Positions 43,825 through 52,904 of a stretch of 64,000 nucleotides of DNA are shown here, one piece after another; positions within the stretch are counted from its first letter, which is position 1, and every line of letters starts with the position of its first letter. A program made the translations under genes and the position numbers. The notes beneath the pieces were generated by a model. That model searched no databases. It saw nothing but the letters and a program-made list of their open reading frames with translations, and had not been told where the DNA came from. Origin of the DNA: Lachnospiraceae bacterium (GTDB lineage Bacteria; Bacillota; Clostridia; Lachnospirales; Lachnospiraceae); NCBI GenBank assembly GCA_017450485.1, contig JAFSTN010000028.1:62001-126000 (forward strand), read 5' to 3'.

Positions 43825-43849
43825 AAGGGTACGGATAATCCGTACCCTT
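43825..43849 (-). terminator. Hairpin behind the rubrerythrin gene
   Basis: AAGGGTACGGA (43825-43835) pairs perfectly with TCCGTACCCTT (43839-43849), loop TAA. It lies 25 nt past the rubrerythrin stop on the minus strand; the U-tract is poor. It may stop transcription from both sides. Confidence 0.6.
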
Positions 43850-43873
43850 CTATAATCTGTAGAATTGAGCTTC

Positions 43874-44458
43874 TTACTTGAAGTATCTGTCGAGAAGTCC
43901 TTTAAGAGCCTGGCCGTGGCGGGCTTCGTCTCTGGCCATCTCGTGAACGGTATCATGAATGGCATCGAGGCCGTTCTTCTTTGCGCATGATGCCAGATCG
44001 AACTTGCCCTGGGTAGCGCCGAATTCACACTCTACTCTCCAGGCCAGATTCTTCTTGGTTGAATCGGTCATGTTGGGCTCCAGATCGGAACCGAGAAGCT
44101 CTGCAAACTTGGCAGCGTGCTCAGCTTCTTCGTATGCGGCCTTCTCCCAGTAGAGCCCCACCTCGGGATAACCTTCTCTGTGAGCTATACGTGCCATGCA
44201 CAGATACATTCCGACCTCGGAACATTCGCCTGTGAAGTTGGCTTTCAGCTGGTCGAATATATATTTCTTATCTTCCTCGGTTATATCGGGGTTGTTCTTT
44301 ACAGTCTTTGCATAGATACCGAATTCATGCTCGGCAGCAAGTGTAAGCTCTCCCTCTACTGCTTTGAACTTGTCACCGCTTGCATGGCAGATAGGGCACT
44401 CTGCGGGGGGCTCATCTCCCTCGTGGATATAACCGCATACAGGACACACGTACTTCAT
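43874..44458 (-). CDS. Rubrerythrin with N-terminal rubredoxin domain (reverse rubrerythrin)
   Basis: 194 residues. The rubredoxin iron site is at the N-terminus: C5, C8 (CPVCGY) and C21, C24 (CPICHA). The diiron four-helix bundle follows, with carboxylate/histidine motifs ECSEVGMYLCMARIAHREGYPE, KAAYEEAEHAAKFAELL and HEMARDEARHGQAL. In classical rubrerythrin the order is reversed, so this is the 'reverse' type known from Clostridia, an NADH-linked peroxidase protecting against H2O2 and oxygen. AAGGAGG precedes the ATG. It lies behind perR on the same strand, 129 nt away, and is probably PerR-controlled. Confidence 0.93.
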   Translation of the reverse strand: MKYVCPVCGYIHEGDEPPAECPICHASGDKFKAVEGELTLAAEHEFGIYAKTVKNNPDITEEDKKYIFDQLKANFTGECSEVGMYLCMARIAHREGYPEVGLYWEKAAYEEAEHAAKFAELLGSDLEPNMTDSTKKNLAWRVECEFGATQGKFDLASCAKKNGLDAIHDTVHEMARDEARHGQALKGLLDRYFK

Positions 44459-44587
44459 TGTTTTTCCTCCTTATCATTTAGTTGATTGATATTTATATGA
44501 ACCGGTTACCGGCTCGTATATATGTATCTCTGACATCAGCCGTCACGGGCGCCGGTCAGTGGAAGTGCCGGCCGGGGACATCGCCGG

Positions 44588-44974
44588 TCAGGACTTGGGA
44601 ATGCACTTGCCGCATATCCCGGAGAAGGTCAGATTATGCGACTCGATGATGCCGTCAAATGTCTTGGACGCGATGTCGTTGATCTCCTTGATGCTGTCCA
44701 TATTCATATCGATCACGGCACCACACTCGTTACAATAGAAGTGATAGTGAAGGCTTGTGTCTGCATCGAAGTGATCAAGTCCGTCTCCGACCCGGATCTT
44801 CTGCAATTCTCCGAGCTCGGTGAGCAGCTGCAGATTACGGTATACGGTTCCGAGAGAGATGTTGGGATATTCGTCACGGATATGCATATATACGGAATCT
44901 GCCGTAGGGTGATCTTTACGACTCATCATGAATTCTTTTATTGCTTCTCTTTGTCTGGAATATTTAAGTGCCAT
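44588..44974 (-). CDS. perR: PerR-type Fur family regulator
   Basis: 128 residues from ATG 44974. The DNA-binding half shows HPTADSVYMHIRDEYPNISLGTVYRNLQLL, the typical Fur recognition helix as SLGTVYRNL. The regulatory metal region reads DHFDADTSLHYHFYC, where PerR keeps Asp and His ligands, and the structural zinc site is formed by CNEC and CGKC. The rubrerythrin neighbour and the metal-site pattern favour PerR over Fur or Zur. It should repress peroxide-defence genes until its iron-bound histidines are oxidised. Promoter and palindromic operator directly upstream suggest autoregulation. Confidence 0.87.
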   Translation of the reverse strand: MALKYSRQREAIKEFMMSRKDHPTADSVYMHIRDEYPNISLGTVYRNLQLLTELGELQKIRVGDGLDHFDADTSLHYHFYCNECGAVIDMNMDSIKEINDIASKTFDGIIESHNLTFSGICGKCIPKS

Positions 44975-45011
44975 GATATGACCGCAGTTCTTTCGGGTTA
45001 GTGAATACAAA

Positions 45012-45028
45012 TCAGTAATGATTACTGA
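45012..45028 (-). promoter_or_regulatory. PerR/Fur-like operator, perfect 17-bp palindrome
   Basis: TCAGTAAT-G-ATTACTGA, eight bases each side of a central G with no mismatch. It has the spacing of Fur-family boxes and lies directly downstream of the perR -10 box, over the expected start site. Confidence 0.85.
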
Positions 45029-45029
45029 A

Positions 45030-45059
45030 ATTATAGCTTCATCTGATCCCCCGTGTCAA
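45030..45059 (-). promoter_or_regulatory. Consensus sigma-A promoter of perR
   Basis: On the minus strand TTGACA (45059-45054), an 18-nt spacer, and TATAAT (45035-45030); both boxes match consensus fully. Such a strong promoter followed at once by a palindrome is the layout of a tightly repressed gene. Confidence 0.93.
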
Positions 45060-45131
45060 CTTAAAACATCTTTAGACTTATTTTACTTTCTCTTAATCAT
45101 TATACAAGCGTAATTGTGATAAACTGAACGT

Positions 45132-46304
45132 ATGAAGATCAGAACACGCCTGATCGCAGCGTTTTGTGCGATCATCATATTACCCCTTTTCCTTGCGGCC
45201 GTGGCATTCATGATCGTCGGAACCTACGCGGTCAAAGCTCACAGAGCGGCCGAGGCCGGGCTTATAGCTCCCGGCGATATCATGCATGAGATCAACAGTG
45301 TTGTCTCTCCGACACTGATAGCGGCACTGATGGTCACCATACTGATCATCCTGTTCATAACGGCGGTATTTCTGACAGGATGGATGTGGAGGGGATTCCT
45401 GGATCCGGTATCCCAGCTGAATATAGCCCTCCAGAAGGTCGCAGAGGGGGATCTGAATTATCAGCTCGATCCCGAGCAGTACAGCGACAAGGGCGAGATA
45501 TATGCGATGTACCGCAATTATGAGGACATGCGGCTCAGACTGAAGGAATCTCAGGACGAGATGATGGAGCATGAGCATGCGAATCGTGAACTGATAAGCA
45601 ATATTTCACACGATCTGAAGACGCCCATCACCTCGGTCAAGGGATATGTCGAGGGCATAATGGACGGCGTAGCCGACACACCGGAGAAGATGGACCGCTA
45701 TATCCGCACCATCTACAACAAGGCGAACGATATGGACAAGCTCATAAACGAGCTGACCCTGTATGCCGGGATAGATACCAACAGGATCCCGTATAATTTT
45801 CACAGGCTCAATATTGCCGAGTATTTCGGTGACTGCGTGGAGGAAGTGGGACTGGATTTGGAGAGCCGCAATATCAGACTGAACTACTCCAATATCACGG
45901 CACCCGACACGATGATCATAGCCGATCCCGAGCAGATGAAGCGTGTCATCAATAACATCATCAGCAATTCCGTCAAGTATATAGACAAGCCCGACGGAGT
46001 CATTGATATCCGGATACTGGACGAAGTTGATTCGGTCCGGATCGAGATCGAGGATAACGGAAAAGGGATATCACCGAGAGATCTGGCCAGGATATTCGAG
46101 AGATTTTATCGTACGGATTCATCCCGCAATTCTTCGCAGGGAGGCAGCGGGATAGGTCTTTCGATAGTGAAAAAGATAATAGAGGATCACGGAGGGTACA
46201 TATGGGCCACCAGTAAAGAAGGTGAGGGCACATGTATCCATTTCGTACTCCGCAAATATATCAAACCCGAAGAGCCGGATGAAGCGGCTGCCGAACACGA
46301 ATAG
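45132..46304 (+). CDS. HAMP-domain sensor histidine kinase
   Basis: 390 residues. Two membrane segments (about 8-32 and 62-86) flank a short outer loop; a HAMP linker follows (FLDPVSQLNIALQKVAEGDLNYQL). The phospho-accepting histidine is in ELISNISHDLKTPITSVKGY. The ATPase domain has IISNSVKYIDKPDG (N box), IEIEDNGKGIS (G1), FERFYRTDSSR (F box) and GGSGIGLSIVKKIIEDHGG (G2). It is divergent from perR and followed at 18 nt by its response regulator gene. The signal is unknown. Confidence 0.94.
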   Translation: MKIRTRLIAAFCAIIILPLFLAAVAFMIVGTYAVKAHRAAEAGLIAPGDIMHEINSVVSPTLIAALMVTILIILFITAVFLTGWMWRGFLDPVSQLNIALQKVAEGDLNYQLDPEQYSDKGEIYAMYRNYEDMRLRLKESQDEMMEHEHANRELISNISHDLKTPITSVKGYVEGIMDGVADTPEKMDRYIRTIYNKANDMDKLINELTLYAGIDTNRIPYNFHRLNIAEYFGDCVEEVGLDLESRNIRLNYSNITAPDTMIIADPEQMKRVINNIISNSVKYIDKPDGVIDIRILDEVDSVRIEIEDNGKGISPRDLARIFERFYRTDSSRNSSQGGSGIGLSIVKKIIEDHGGYIWATSKEGEGTCIHFVLRKYIKPEEPDEAAAEHE

Positions 46305-46322
46305 AAAGATGAGGATAGTAAG

Positions 46323-47012
<690 letters not shown>

Positions 47013-47040
47013 CGGACATCGATCTGCAGGGAGGTTTCGA

Positions 47041-47796
47041 TTGCTCGATATCGTATATGAGGATAAGTATATACTGGCCGTGCATAAGCCTGCAGGCATC
47101 CCCAGTCAGACTGCGAGTATTTCGCAGTCTGATGTTGTCAGTATGACCGAGGATTATCTGAGAGGGGATCAGCGTACATCGAAACGCCCCTTTGTGGGTA
47201 TGATCAATCGACTCGATCAGCCGGTAGAGGGCATCGTTCTGATGGCTCGAGATGCGAAAACGGCGGCCCGTCTCGCCGAACAGCTGCGTGGCGGTATGAT
47301 AGAAAAGCGATACTGTGCCTGCGTAGTGCCGGATTCGGAGGGATACGGCGGCACGGAGCCGGTATCCGTCTCCGGCACTGTCGGAAAGAGTCCCATCATC
47401 CTGACGGATCATATCTATCATGACAAAAAACTCAACTATTCGAGCATAGTTCCCGCCGGTCATAAAGATGCCAAAACGGCAAAACTGGAGTGTATGCTGG
47501 CTAAGATACGTGATGTTGCCGCGGGTGATAATGAAGTGCGGATCGCCCTTGCCGATATTCACCTGATCACCGGCAGACATCATCAGATCCGTGTGCAGAT
47601 GTCACATGCCGGCCTGCCGCTTCTGGGCGATCGAAAGTATGGAACAGAATATGTACAAAATGTTTCCAAACTGTTAAAAGTATCGGAAGTTGCCCTCTGT
47701 GCCTGTCAATTAACCTTTACTCATCCGGTCACAAATGATATAATCAATCTGCGAGTTAAACCACAAGGGATGTGGTACAGTTTGTTTCAGAACTGA
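47041..47796 (+). CDS. RluA-family RNA pseudouridine synthase
   Basis: 251 residues from a TTG start at 47041, placed 6 nt after GGGAGG (47029-47034). It begins LDIVYEDKYILAVHKPAGIPSQT, the RluA opening. The catalytic aspartate lies in MINRLDQPVEGIVLMA, and GRHHQIRVQMSHAGLPLLGDRKYG is the usual RNA-binding end. There is no S4 domain. It isomerises a uridine in rRNA or tRNA; the exact site cannot be assigned. The gene follows the response regulator at 28 nt. Confidence 0.9.
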   Translation: MLDIVYEDKYILAVHKPAGIPSQTASISQSDVVSMTEDYLRGDQRTSKRPFVGMINRLDQPVEGIVLMARDAKTAARLAEQLRGGMIEKRYCACVVPDSEGYGGTEPVSVSGTVGKSPIILTDHIYHDKKLNYSSIVPAGHKDAKTAKLECMLAKIRDVAAGDNEVRIALADIHLITGRHHQIRVQMSHAGLPLLGDRKYGTEYVQNVSKLLKVSEVALCACQLTFTHPVTNDIINLRVKPQGMWYSLFQN

Positions 47797-47802
47797 TTTG
47801 CG

Positions 47803-47844
47803 GGCCTGTTGTCGGACGCTTCTTATGACGTCTGGTGACAGGCC
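47803..47844 (+). other. Sixteen-pair hairpin before the GH74-like gene
   Basis: Bases 47803-47818 (GGCCTGTTGTCGGACG) pair with 47829-47844 without a gap, four pairs being G-U, around a 10-nt loop. TTTCC follows, so it might end the pseudouridine-synthase transcript; it also stands 20 nt before the next start codon and 10 nt before its ribosome site. Confidence 0.6.
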
Positions 47845-47864
47845 TTTCCAATGAGAAAGGTTGT

Positions 47865-50195
47865 ATGGAAACAGAGAAGTATATCTATCGGAATTGCCCT
47901 ATTCCGGGCGGCGGATATGTGACCGGATTCGTTTTTCACGAAAAAGATCCCTCCCTGCTCTACATACGTACCGATATAGGCGGTACATACGGATACGACC
48001 GACAGGCTGACAGATGGTACAGTCTGATCGATCATGTTTCGATGAATGATCTGTCCGAGACATATCCGATCGCGATAGCACTCGATCCGGAGGATCCCGA
48101 TTATCTCTATGTTGCCTGTGGTATCTATGATAATCCCCATGGGGTATTTGCGGTTTCTCATGACAGAGGCCTGAGCTTCAGATATTTCGAGATGCCGATG
48201 CCGGTGCACGGTAATCTGAACGGGCGAGGAACCGGATTCAGGCTGGCCGTAGACAGGGATGATCCGGAGACATTGTATTTCGCAAGCCAGACATCCGGAT
48301 TATGGATCACCGGAGACCGCGGTGAGCACTGGACACTTATGGATTCATTCCCGGAGGAGTATACGACATTTGCAGGGGTGAGTCCCGACGGAAAAGTGAT
48401 GTTTGCGGCGGGTGCAGGAGTAACCTCCGCGCGATCGGACAAGCTCAGGGGACATAGCCTGTATGTGTTCTCAGACAACGATAACCGGTTCATCGAGTTG
48501 GACGGCCCCGAAGATACGGAGATAGACGGTGTGGCATTCGCCGGTCATGTGGCACAGCGTTATGCCATGGACGATAAGTATCTGTATGTGACCTTTTCCG
48601 TAATGGGTCGCAATGCCTATGTTCATGAATTGGGATACAGCTGTGACGGGGGTTCCTGCATAGGCGGACGTATATTCAGGTATGCTTGGGATACTCTCAC
48701 TCCGGAGGATATCACTCCGGGGTTAAGTGATGCCGAGGGAGGCCTGCTTGAGTATGGATTCAGCGGCATCAGCGCAGGAGTACGTACCCAGGGCCTGCTG
48801 GTCGCATCCACGATCTGTGCCGATGACGGAGATCGCATATACAGATCGACCGACTGCGGTGATACGTGGGAGTGCGTACTTCATGGGCTTGACACCGGGC
48901 ATATGGATTTCAGGACACCGTATATGAGACCGGAATGCAACGGGGGCCGTAATCTGATCCACTGGCTGACCGATCTAAAGCTTAATCCGCATAACGATCG
49001 TGAAGCGTGGTTCAATACCGGGACCGGTGTGTTCAGAACAGACGACATACAGGCGGAGAGTGTGAGCTTTCATGATGAATGCGGGGGGCTCGAAGAGACT
49101 GTCCATCTGAATATATATGCGCCTCCTGCCGGCGACACTCTGCTCATAGATATACTTGGAGACCTGGGCGGTTTTGCCTTCAGAGATCTCGATAAACCCT
49201 GCGATAATTCTTTTGCCGATGACAAGGGAAACAGATATATAACCTGTATCAATGCCGATTATTCGGATGAGGAACCGGATACCATGGTAGTCACTCCCAG
49301 AGGGAACTGGACCGGCGAGACCAGAGGCGGACTCATAATCTCGCATGACGGCGGCAGAAGCTTTGAGCGGATCCCGCTTCCTTACGGACTGTGCGATGAT
49401 CTGGACATGGCTTTCAGACGTATCGAGAAACCCAATGTTAACAGCGGATGGGTGGCATTGTCAGCGGATACACAGCATATAGTGTGGTCAGTGGCCGAAG
49501 GGATCGATCTGCCGATCGGAAGGGTCATAGTGAGTCATGATGCAGGGGAATCCTTTGACATGGTCACAGTTACCGGAACGGACGGAAGCACGGTGTCGGA
49601 TGGAAAGATGAAGGTTTTCTCCGACAGAACGGACAGCAGATTTTTCTACGGATTCGGAGATGGATCCAAACTGTATATGAGTACCGATCATGGCGAGACC
49701 TTTGTGCAGCTGGTGACTCCGGAGAGCTTTCCGGCTGTAGATTTCGGCCGGATAGACTGTGCGAATAAGACGGAGATCAGAGGAGATTCCGGCAGTGTCG
49801 GTGTCTTCTATGTGGCGACCGGAGTGCAGGGCCTGTGGAAGGTCACTTTCGATCCCGAGAAGATGAGAGTGCACGTGTTCAGACTCAGTGACCAGGGTGA
49901 CAGTGTATATAGGATCGGGCTGGGAGTGGGAGCTCCCGGAGCGGATTATTTCAACGATCCGAAGGCCATATATCTGGTCGGTACACTTGCCGGAAGTTAC
50001 GGATTCTACAGGACTCTGGATGAGGGCGGATCATATGTTAAGCTGAACGGCAGATATCAGAGATTCGGCGACATCAACGGTGTCGAGGGAGATCCTCGTG
50101 TCTACGGCAGATTCTATATAGCGACCGGAAGCAGGGGAGTTCTGTACGGTATTCCGGATGATTCACATATGAATGCGATGGACATGCTGCTATGA
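47865..50195 (+). CDS. GH74-like beta-propeller glycosidase without signal peptide
   Basis: 776 residues. GGGYVTGFVFHEKDPSLLYIR followed by TDIGGTYGYD is the opening of GH74 xyloglucanase-type double propellers, and the R-T-D-x-G-G aspartate is a conserved family residue. BNR/Asp-box-like turns recur throughout: SHDRGLSF, TGDRGEHW, STDCGDTWECV, SHDGGRSFE, SHDAGESFD and STDHGETF. The LIHWLTDLKLNPHN stretch also fits GH74. There is no signal peptide, so an intracellular role on imported oligosaccharides is likely. Substrate specificity (xyloglucan oligomers) is inferred from the family. ATG 47865 follows GAAAGG at a short 4-nt gap. The stop overlaps the next gene. Confidence 0.75.
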   Translation: METEKYIYRNCPIPGGGYVTGFVFHEKDPSLLYIRTDIGGTYGYDRQADRWYSLIDHVSMNDLSETYPIAIALDPEDPDYLYVACGIYDNPHGVFAVSHDRGLSFRYFEMPMPVHGNLNGRGTGFRLAVDRDDPETLYFASQTSGLWITGDRGEHWTLMDSFPEEYTTFAGVSPDGKVMFAAGAGVTSARSDKLRGHSLYVFSDNDNRFIELDGPEDTEIDGVAFAGHVAQRYAMDDKYLYVTFSVMGRNAYVHELGYSCDGGSCIGGRIFRYAWDTLTPEDITPGLSDAEGGLLEYGFSGISAGVRTQGLLVASTICADDGDRIYRSTDCGDTWECVLHGLDTGHMDFRTPYMRPECNGGRNLIHWLTDLKLNPHNDREAWFNTGTGVFRTDDIQAESVSFHDECGGLEETVHLNIYAPPAGDTLLIDILGDLGGFAFRDLDKPCDNSFADDKGNRYITCINADYSDEEPDTMVVTPRGNWTGETRGGLIISHDGGRSFERIPLPYGLCDDLDMAFRRIEKPNVNSGWVALSADTQHIVWSVAEGIDLPIGRVIVSHDAGESFDMVTVTGTDGSTVSDGKMKVFSDRTDSRFFYGFGDGSKLYMSTDHGETFVQLVTPESFPAVDFGRIDCANKTEIRGDSGSVGVFYVATGVQGLWKVTFDPEKMRVHVFRLSDQGDSVYRIGLGVGAPGADYFNDPKAIYLVGTLAGSYGFYRTLDEGGSYVKLNGRYQRFGDINGVEGDPRVYGRFYIATGSRGVLYGIPDDSHMNAMDMLL

Positions 50196-51352
50196 CGGAT
50201 ATAAACAATGTGATCTATATGGATCATGCGGCGACTACCCCGGTTTATCCCGAGGTTATACAGGCGATGCAGCCGTATATGGAGGAGTCGTATGCAAACC
50301 CTTCCGCGATATACCGCCCGGCATCACAGGCCGCGAAAGCCGTCAGTACGGCCAGGGCGGCGATCGCCGAAAGAATAGGAGCACTTCCCGAGGAGATATA
50401 TTTCACATCCGGAGGGAGCGAATCGGATAACTGGGCCCTGTTCTCGGTATGTGAAGCACGCGGATTTAAGGACTGCCATATCATCACCTCACAGATCGAA
50501 CACCATGCGGTCATCAATACATGTAAACGTCTGGAAAAACTGGGCGTGAAAGTCACTTATCTGCCTGTATCCGGCACAGGTCTGGTCGATCCGCGGAAGG
50601 TGACGGAGAATCTGTGCCCGGAGACTGTCATGGTCTCCGTTATGTATGCCAACAACGAGACAGGTACGATAGAACCCGTGTCGGAGATCGGACAGCTGTT
50701 ACGGGAGAAAAAAGTGCTGTTTCACACAGATGCCGTGCAGGCACTTGGACATATCCCGATCGATATGAATATATTGAATGCTGATATGATGTCAGCCAGT
50801 GCCCATAAGCTTGGAGGCCCCAAAGGAGTGGGGATGCTCTATATCCGGAAGGGAGTACCTGCCTATCCCTTTATTCACGGAGGGGCGCAGGAGAGAGGGA
50901 GACGTGCGGGAACCGTAAATGTGCCCGGTGTGATCGGCTTCGCCGAGGCAGTACGTATCGCCACGGATAATCTGGATCACAACGCGGAGAAGGTCACCCG
51001 GCTCCGTGACAGGATGATATCACGCATACTCGCGGAAATACCGGACAGTGTACTCAACGGTGACCATGACAACAGGCTTCCGGGCAATGTAAACATCTCA
51101 TTTAAAGGGATAGAGGGTGAGACTCTTCTCATCCTGCTGGATCGCGCGGGGATATGTGCATCAAGCGGTTCGGCATGCTCCACCGGAGCCATAGATCCGT
51201 CGCATGTCCTTACTGCGATAGGACTGGATGAAGCTACGGCACGAGGCGCTGTCAGATTCACCCTGTCCGAACATAATACTCCCGATGAAGTCGACCGGGT
51301 GACAGATACATTAAAGGAGATCATTGAGCGTTTGCGCACGGCTTGCCGGTAG
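50192..51352 (+). CDS. Cysteine desulfurase (NifS/IscS family)
   Basis: 386 residues. It starts with IYMDHAATTPVYPEVIQAM, has FTSGGSESDNWAL and the PLP lysine in MSASAHKLGGPKGVG (about residue 206), and the active cysteine in CASSGSACSTG (about residue 325). This is the class V aminotransferase fold that removes sulfur from cysteine for Fe-S cluster or tRNA thiolation. No IscU or thiouridylase gene is adjacent, so its acceptor is unclear. A 4-nt overlap joins it to the GH74-like gene although their functions seem unrelated. Confidence 0.93.
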   Translation: MTDINNVIYMDHAATTPVYPEVIQAMQPYMEESYANPSAIYRPASQAAKAVSTARAAIAERIGALPEEIYFTSGGSESDNWALFSVCEARGFKDCHIITSQIEHHAVINTCKRLEKLGVKVTYLPVSGTGLVDPRKVTENLCPETVMVSVMYANNETGTIEPVSEIGQLLREKKVLFHTDAVQALGHIPIDMNILNADMMSASAHKLGGPKGVGMLYIRKGVPAYPFIHGGAQERGRRAGTVNVPGVIGFAEAVRIATDNLDHNAEKVTRLRDRMISRILAEIPDSVLNGDHDNRLPGNVNISFKGIEGETLLILLDRAGICASSGSACSTGAIDPSHVLTAIGLDEATARGAVRFTLSEHNTPDEVDRVTDTLKEIIERLRTACR

Positions 51353-51368
51353 ATGCTCGTACGGATAA

Positions 51369-52574
51369 ATGGATAATACAGAAGACGAAATCCTGGACAG
51401 ATATGAGTCGGAGGCAGAGATGCGCTTTGACAGGGAATCCCGGCTTCAGGCCATGCGGCTTGCCAAAGAGAGACAGCTGAGGCTCAGGCGGCTGATGCCG
51501 TATCTGATCGCTGTATCGGCGGCAGTGGTGGCAGTGATCATCGTGGCTGTCGTGATCTATATACATCGGCCCGCATCCGTTTCTCCGGAATCGGCCGAAG
51601 CAGTCGAGGCTTTCACAGATGAGCCCGTGGAGCCTGAGCAGACAGAGACGGACGGAGAGGACAGCTCCGGGAATGAAAACACCGGAGAGAGTGAGGAAAC
51701 ACTTCCGGATGCCGAATACGGCCCCTATGCGGAAGATTATTCCGAAGAAAGGGATCTGTTTTTCTCCGGATATGAAGTGAGCGGAATGGCTGAGGCTGCT
51801 GCAGTGCCCGAAGAAGTGATGAGCACTTATGCCGTATTGATCAATGCCGATGATGGTACGGTACTGGCCTCCAGAGACGGCAATACGCGGATCTATCCGG
51901 CATCCATGACCAAGATACTCACCGTGCTGGTCGCAGCGGAGCATGTGACCGATCTGGATGACCAGTTTCTGATAGATATATCCATAACCGACTTCGCATA
52001 CAGTCATGACTGCTCTGCAGTGGGATTTGCCCTCGGGGAAAAAGTGACTGTCAGGGACCTGATGTACGGCACGATACTGCCCTCCGGCGCGGATGCCGCA
52101 CTCGCACTCGCTGAGTATGTAGCCGGGAGTGAAGAACGATTCGTGGAGCTGATGAACGATAAGCTCGAAGAACTCGGCCTGTCGGATACGGCGCACTTCA
52201 CGAACTGTGTGGGGATATATGACGACGATCACTATTGTACACTGACCGACATGGCGATGATCATGAAAGCCGCCGTGGAAAATGATCTGGCCAAAGAGAT
52301 CATGAGTGCGCATATATATACGACATCGTGTACCGATGAGCATCCCGAGGGAATCGAGATATCCAACTGGTTCCTGCGCAGGATCGAGGACAAGGATACC
52401 CACGGAGAAGTCATCTGTGCGAAGACCGGTTTCGTCAAAGAGAGCGGTTGCTGCGGAGCCAGCTATCAGATCTCGAACGAAGGAAAAAGATATATATGTG
52501 TGACCGCGGATGCATGGAGTTCATGGAGATGCATCTATGATCATGTGGCACTGTATGACGGGTTTTCTTTTTAA
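51369..52574 (+). CDS. D-alanyl-D-alanine carboxypeptidase, S11 family, membrane anchored
   Basis: 401 residues. A cytoplasmic stretch of about 40 residues comes first, then a single membrane segment (LIAVSAAVVAVIIVAVVIYI), an acidic linker, and the catalytic domain from about 150. SxxK is in YPASMTKILTVLVAAEH (S179), the second motif region reads GTILPSGADAALALAEY, and K-T-G is in CAKTGFVKESG. It trims the terminal D-Ala of peptidoglycan stem peptides outside the cell. Anchoring is N-terminal, unlike DacA with its C-terminal amphipathic helix. A terminator follows. Confidence 0.9.
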   Translation: MDNTEDEILDRYESEAEMRFDRESRLQAMRLAKERQLRLRRLMPYLIAVSAAVVAVIIVAVVIYIHRPASVSPESAEAVEAFTDEPVEPEQTETDGEDSSGNENTGESEETLPDAEYGPYAEDYSEERDLFFSGYEVSGMAEAAAVPEEVMSTYAVLINADDGTVLASRDGNTRIYPASMTKILTVLVAAEHVTDLDDQFLIDISITDFAYSHDCSAVGFALGEKVTVRDLMYGTILPSGADAALALAEYVAGSEERFVELMNDKLEELGLSDTAHFTNCVGIYDDDHYCTLTDMAMIMKAAVENDLAKEIMSAHIYTTSCTDEHPEGIEISNWFLRRIEDKDTHGEVICAKTGFVKESGCCGASYQISNEGKRYICVTADAWSSWRCIYDHVALYDGFSF

Positions 52575-52612
52575 GTTAAGAAAGATGTGAGTTGTTATTA
52601 ATTACTTTTGAC

Positions 52613-52653
52613 AAGCTTCGAACGCTGTATTTATAAGCGCTCGAAGCTTTTTT
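52613..52653 (+). terminator. Intrinsic terminator after the carboxypeptidase gene
   Basis: AAGCTTCGA (52613-52621) pairs with TCGAAGCTT (52641-52649), with CGC/GCG continuing the stem, followed by a run of T to 52653. It isolates the pilus operon from upstream transcription. Confidence 0.92.
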
Positions 52654-52729
52654 GATTTATGTGTTTTTTGTAAGTTTTGTAAGTATTTTACAAATCAGAC
52701 ATGCGGAGTGATTTTTTTTCAAAAAGGGG

Positions 52730-52758
52730 TTGCATTATTTTTTGACCGCGTGTAATAT
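52730..52758 (+). promoter_or_regulatory. Promoter of the Tad pilus operon
   Basis: TTGCAT at 52730-52735, a 17-nt spacer and TAATAT at 52753-52758. It is the only good sigma-A-like promoter in the 330-nt gap between the terminator and the first pilus gene, giving a leader of about 140 nt. Confidence 0.7.
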
Positions 52759-52796
52759 GCATTTCACACCGATTCGATGCATCGCATCGAGAATAA

Positions 52797-52867
52797 ATGT
52801 ACCGATAGGTACATATCTTTCCGGTTTCTTCCACGACCGGTCAGAAGGACCAATTTACATCCGGTCC
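52797..52867 (+). promoter_or_regulatory. Structured leader of the Tad operon with competing pairings
   Basis: Within the leader, ATGTACC/GGTACAT (52797-52814) forms one hairpin. GACCGG at 52835-52840 can pair either with CCGGT at 52821-52825 or with CCGGTC at 52861-52866, while GGACC (52847-52851) pairs with GGTCC (52863-52867). These alternatives are mutually exclusive, as in a switch or attenuator. I see no match to the c-di-GMP-I riboswitch core. Upstream of it CGATG/CATCG repeats occur at 52775-52789. Confidence 0.45.
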
Positions 52868-52904
52868 GCAATCAACAATTTTTATATTTTTGAGAGGAAA
52901 TGTT

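Noticed and set aside
51321-52403. A 360-codon open frame on the minus strand opposite the carboxypeptidase gene
   Set aside because: It is rich in His, Cys and Gln with no recognisable motif, lies entirely under a well-supported gene, and is explained by codon bias of the plus strand.
52797-52867. c-di-GMP riboswitch before the pilus operon
   Set aside because: The conserved core sequences of the GEMM-I class are not present; only generic hairpins are seen.
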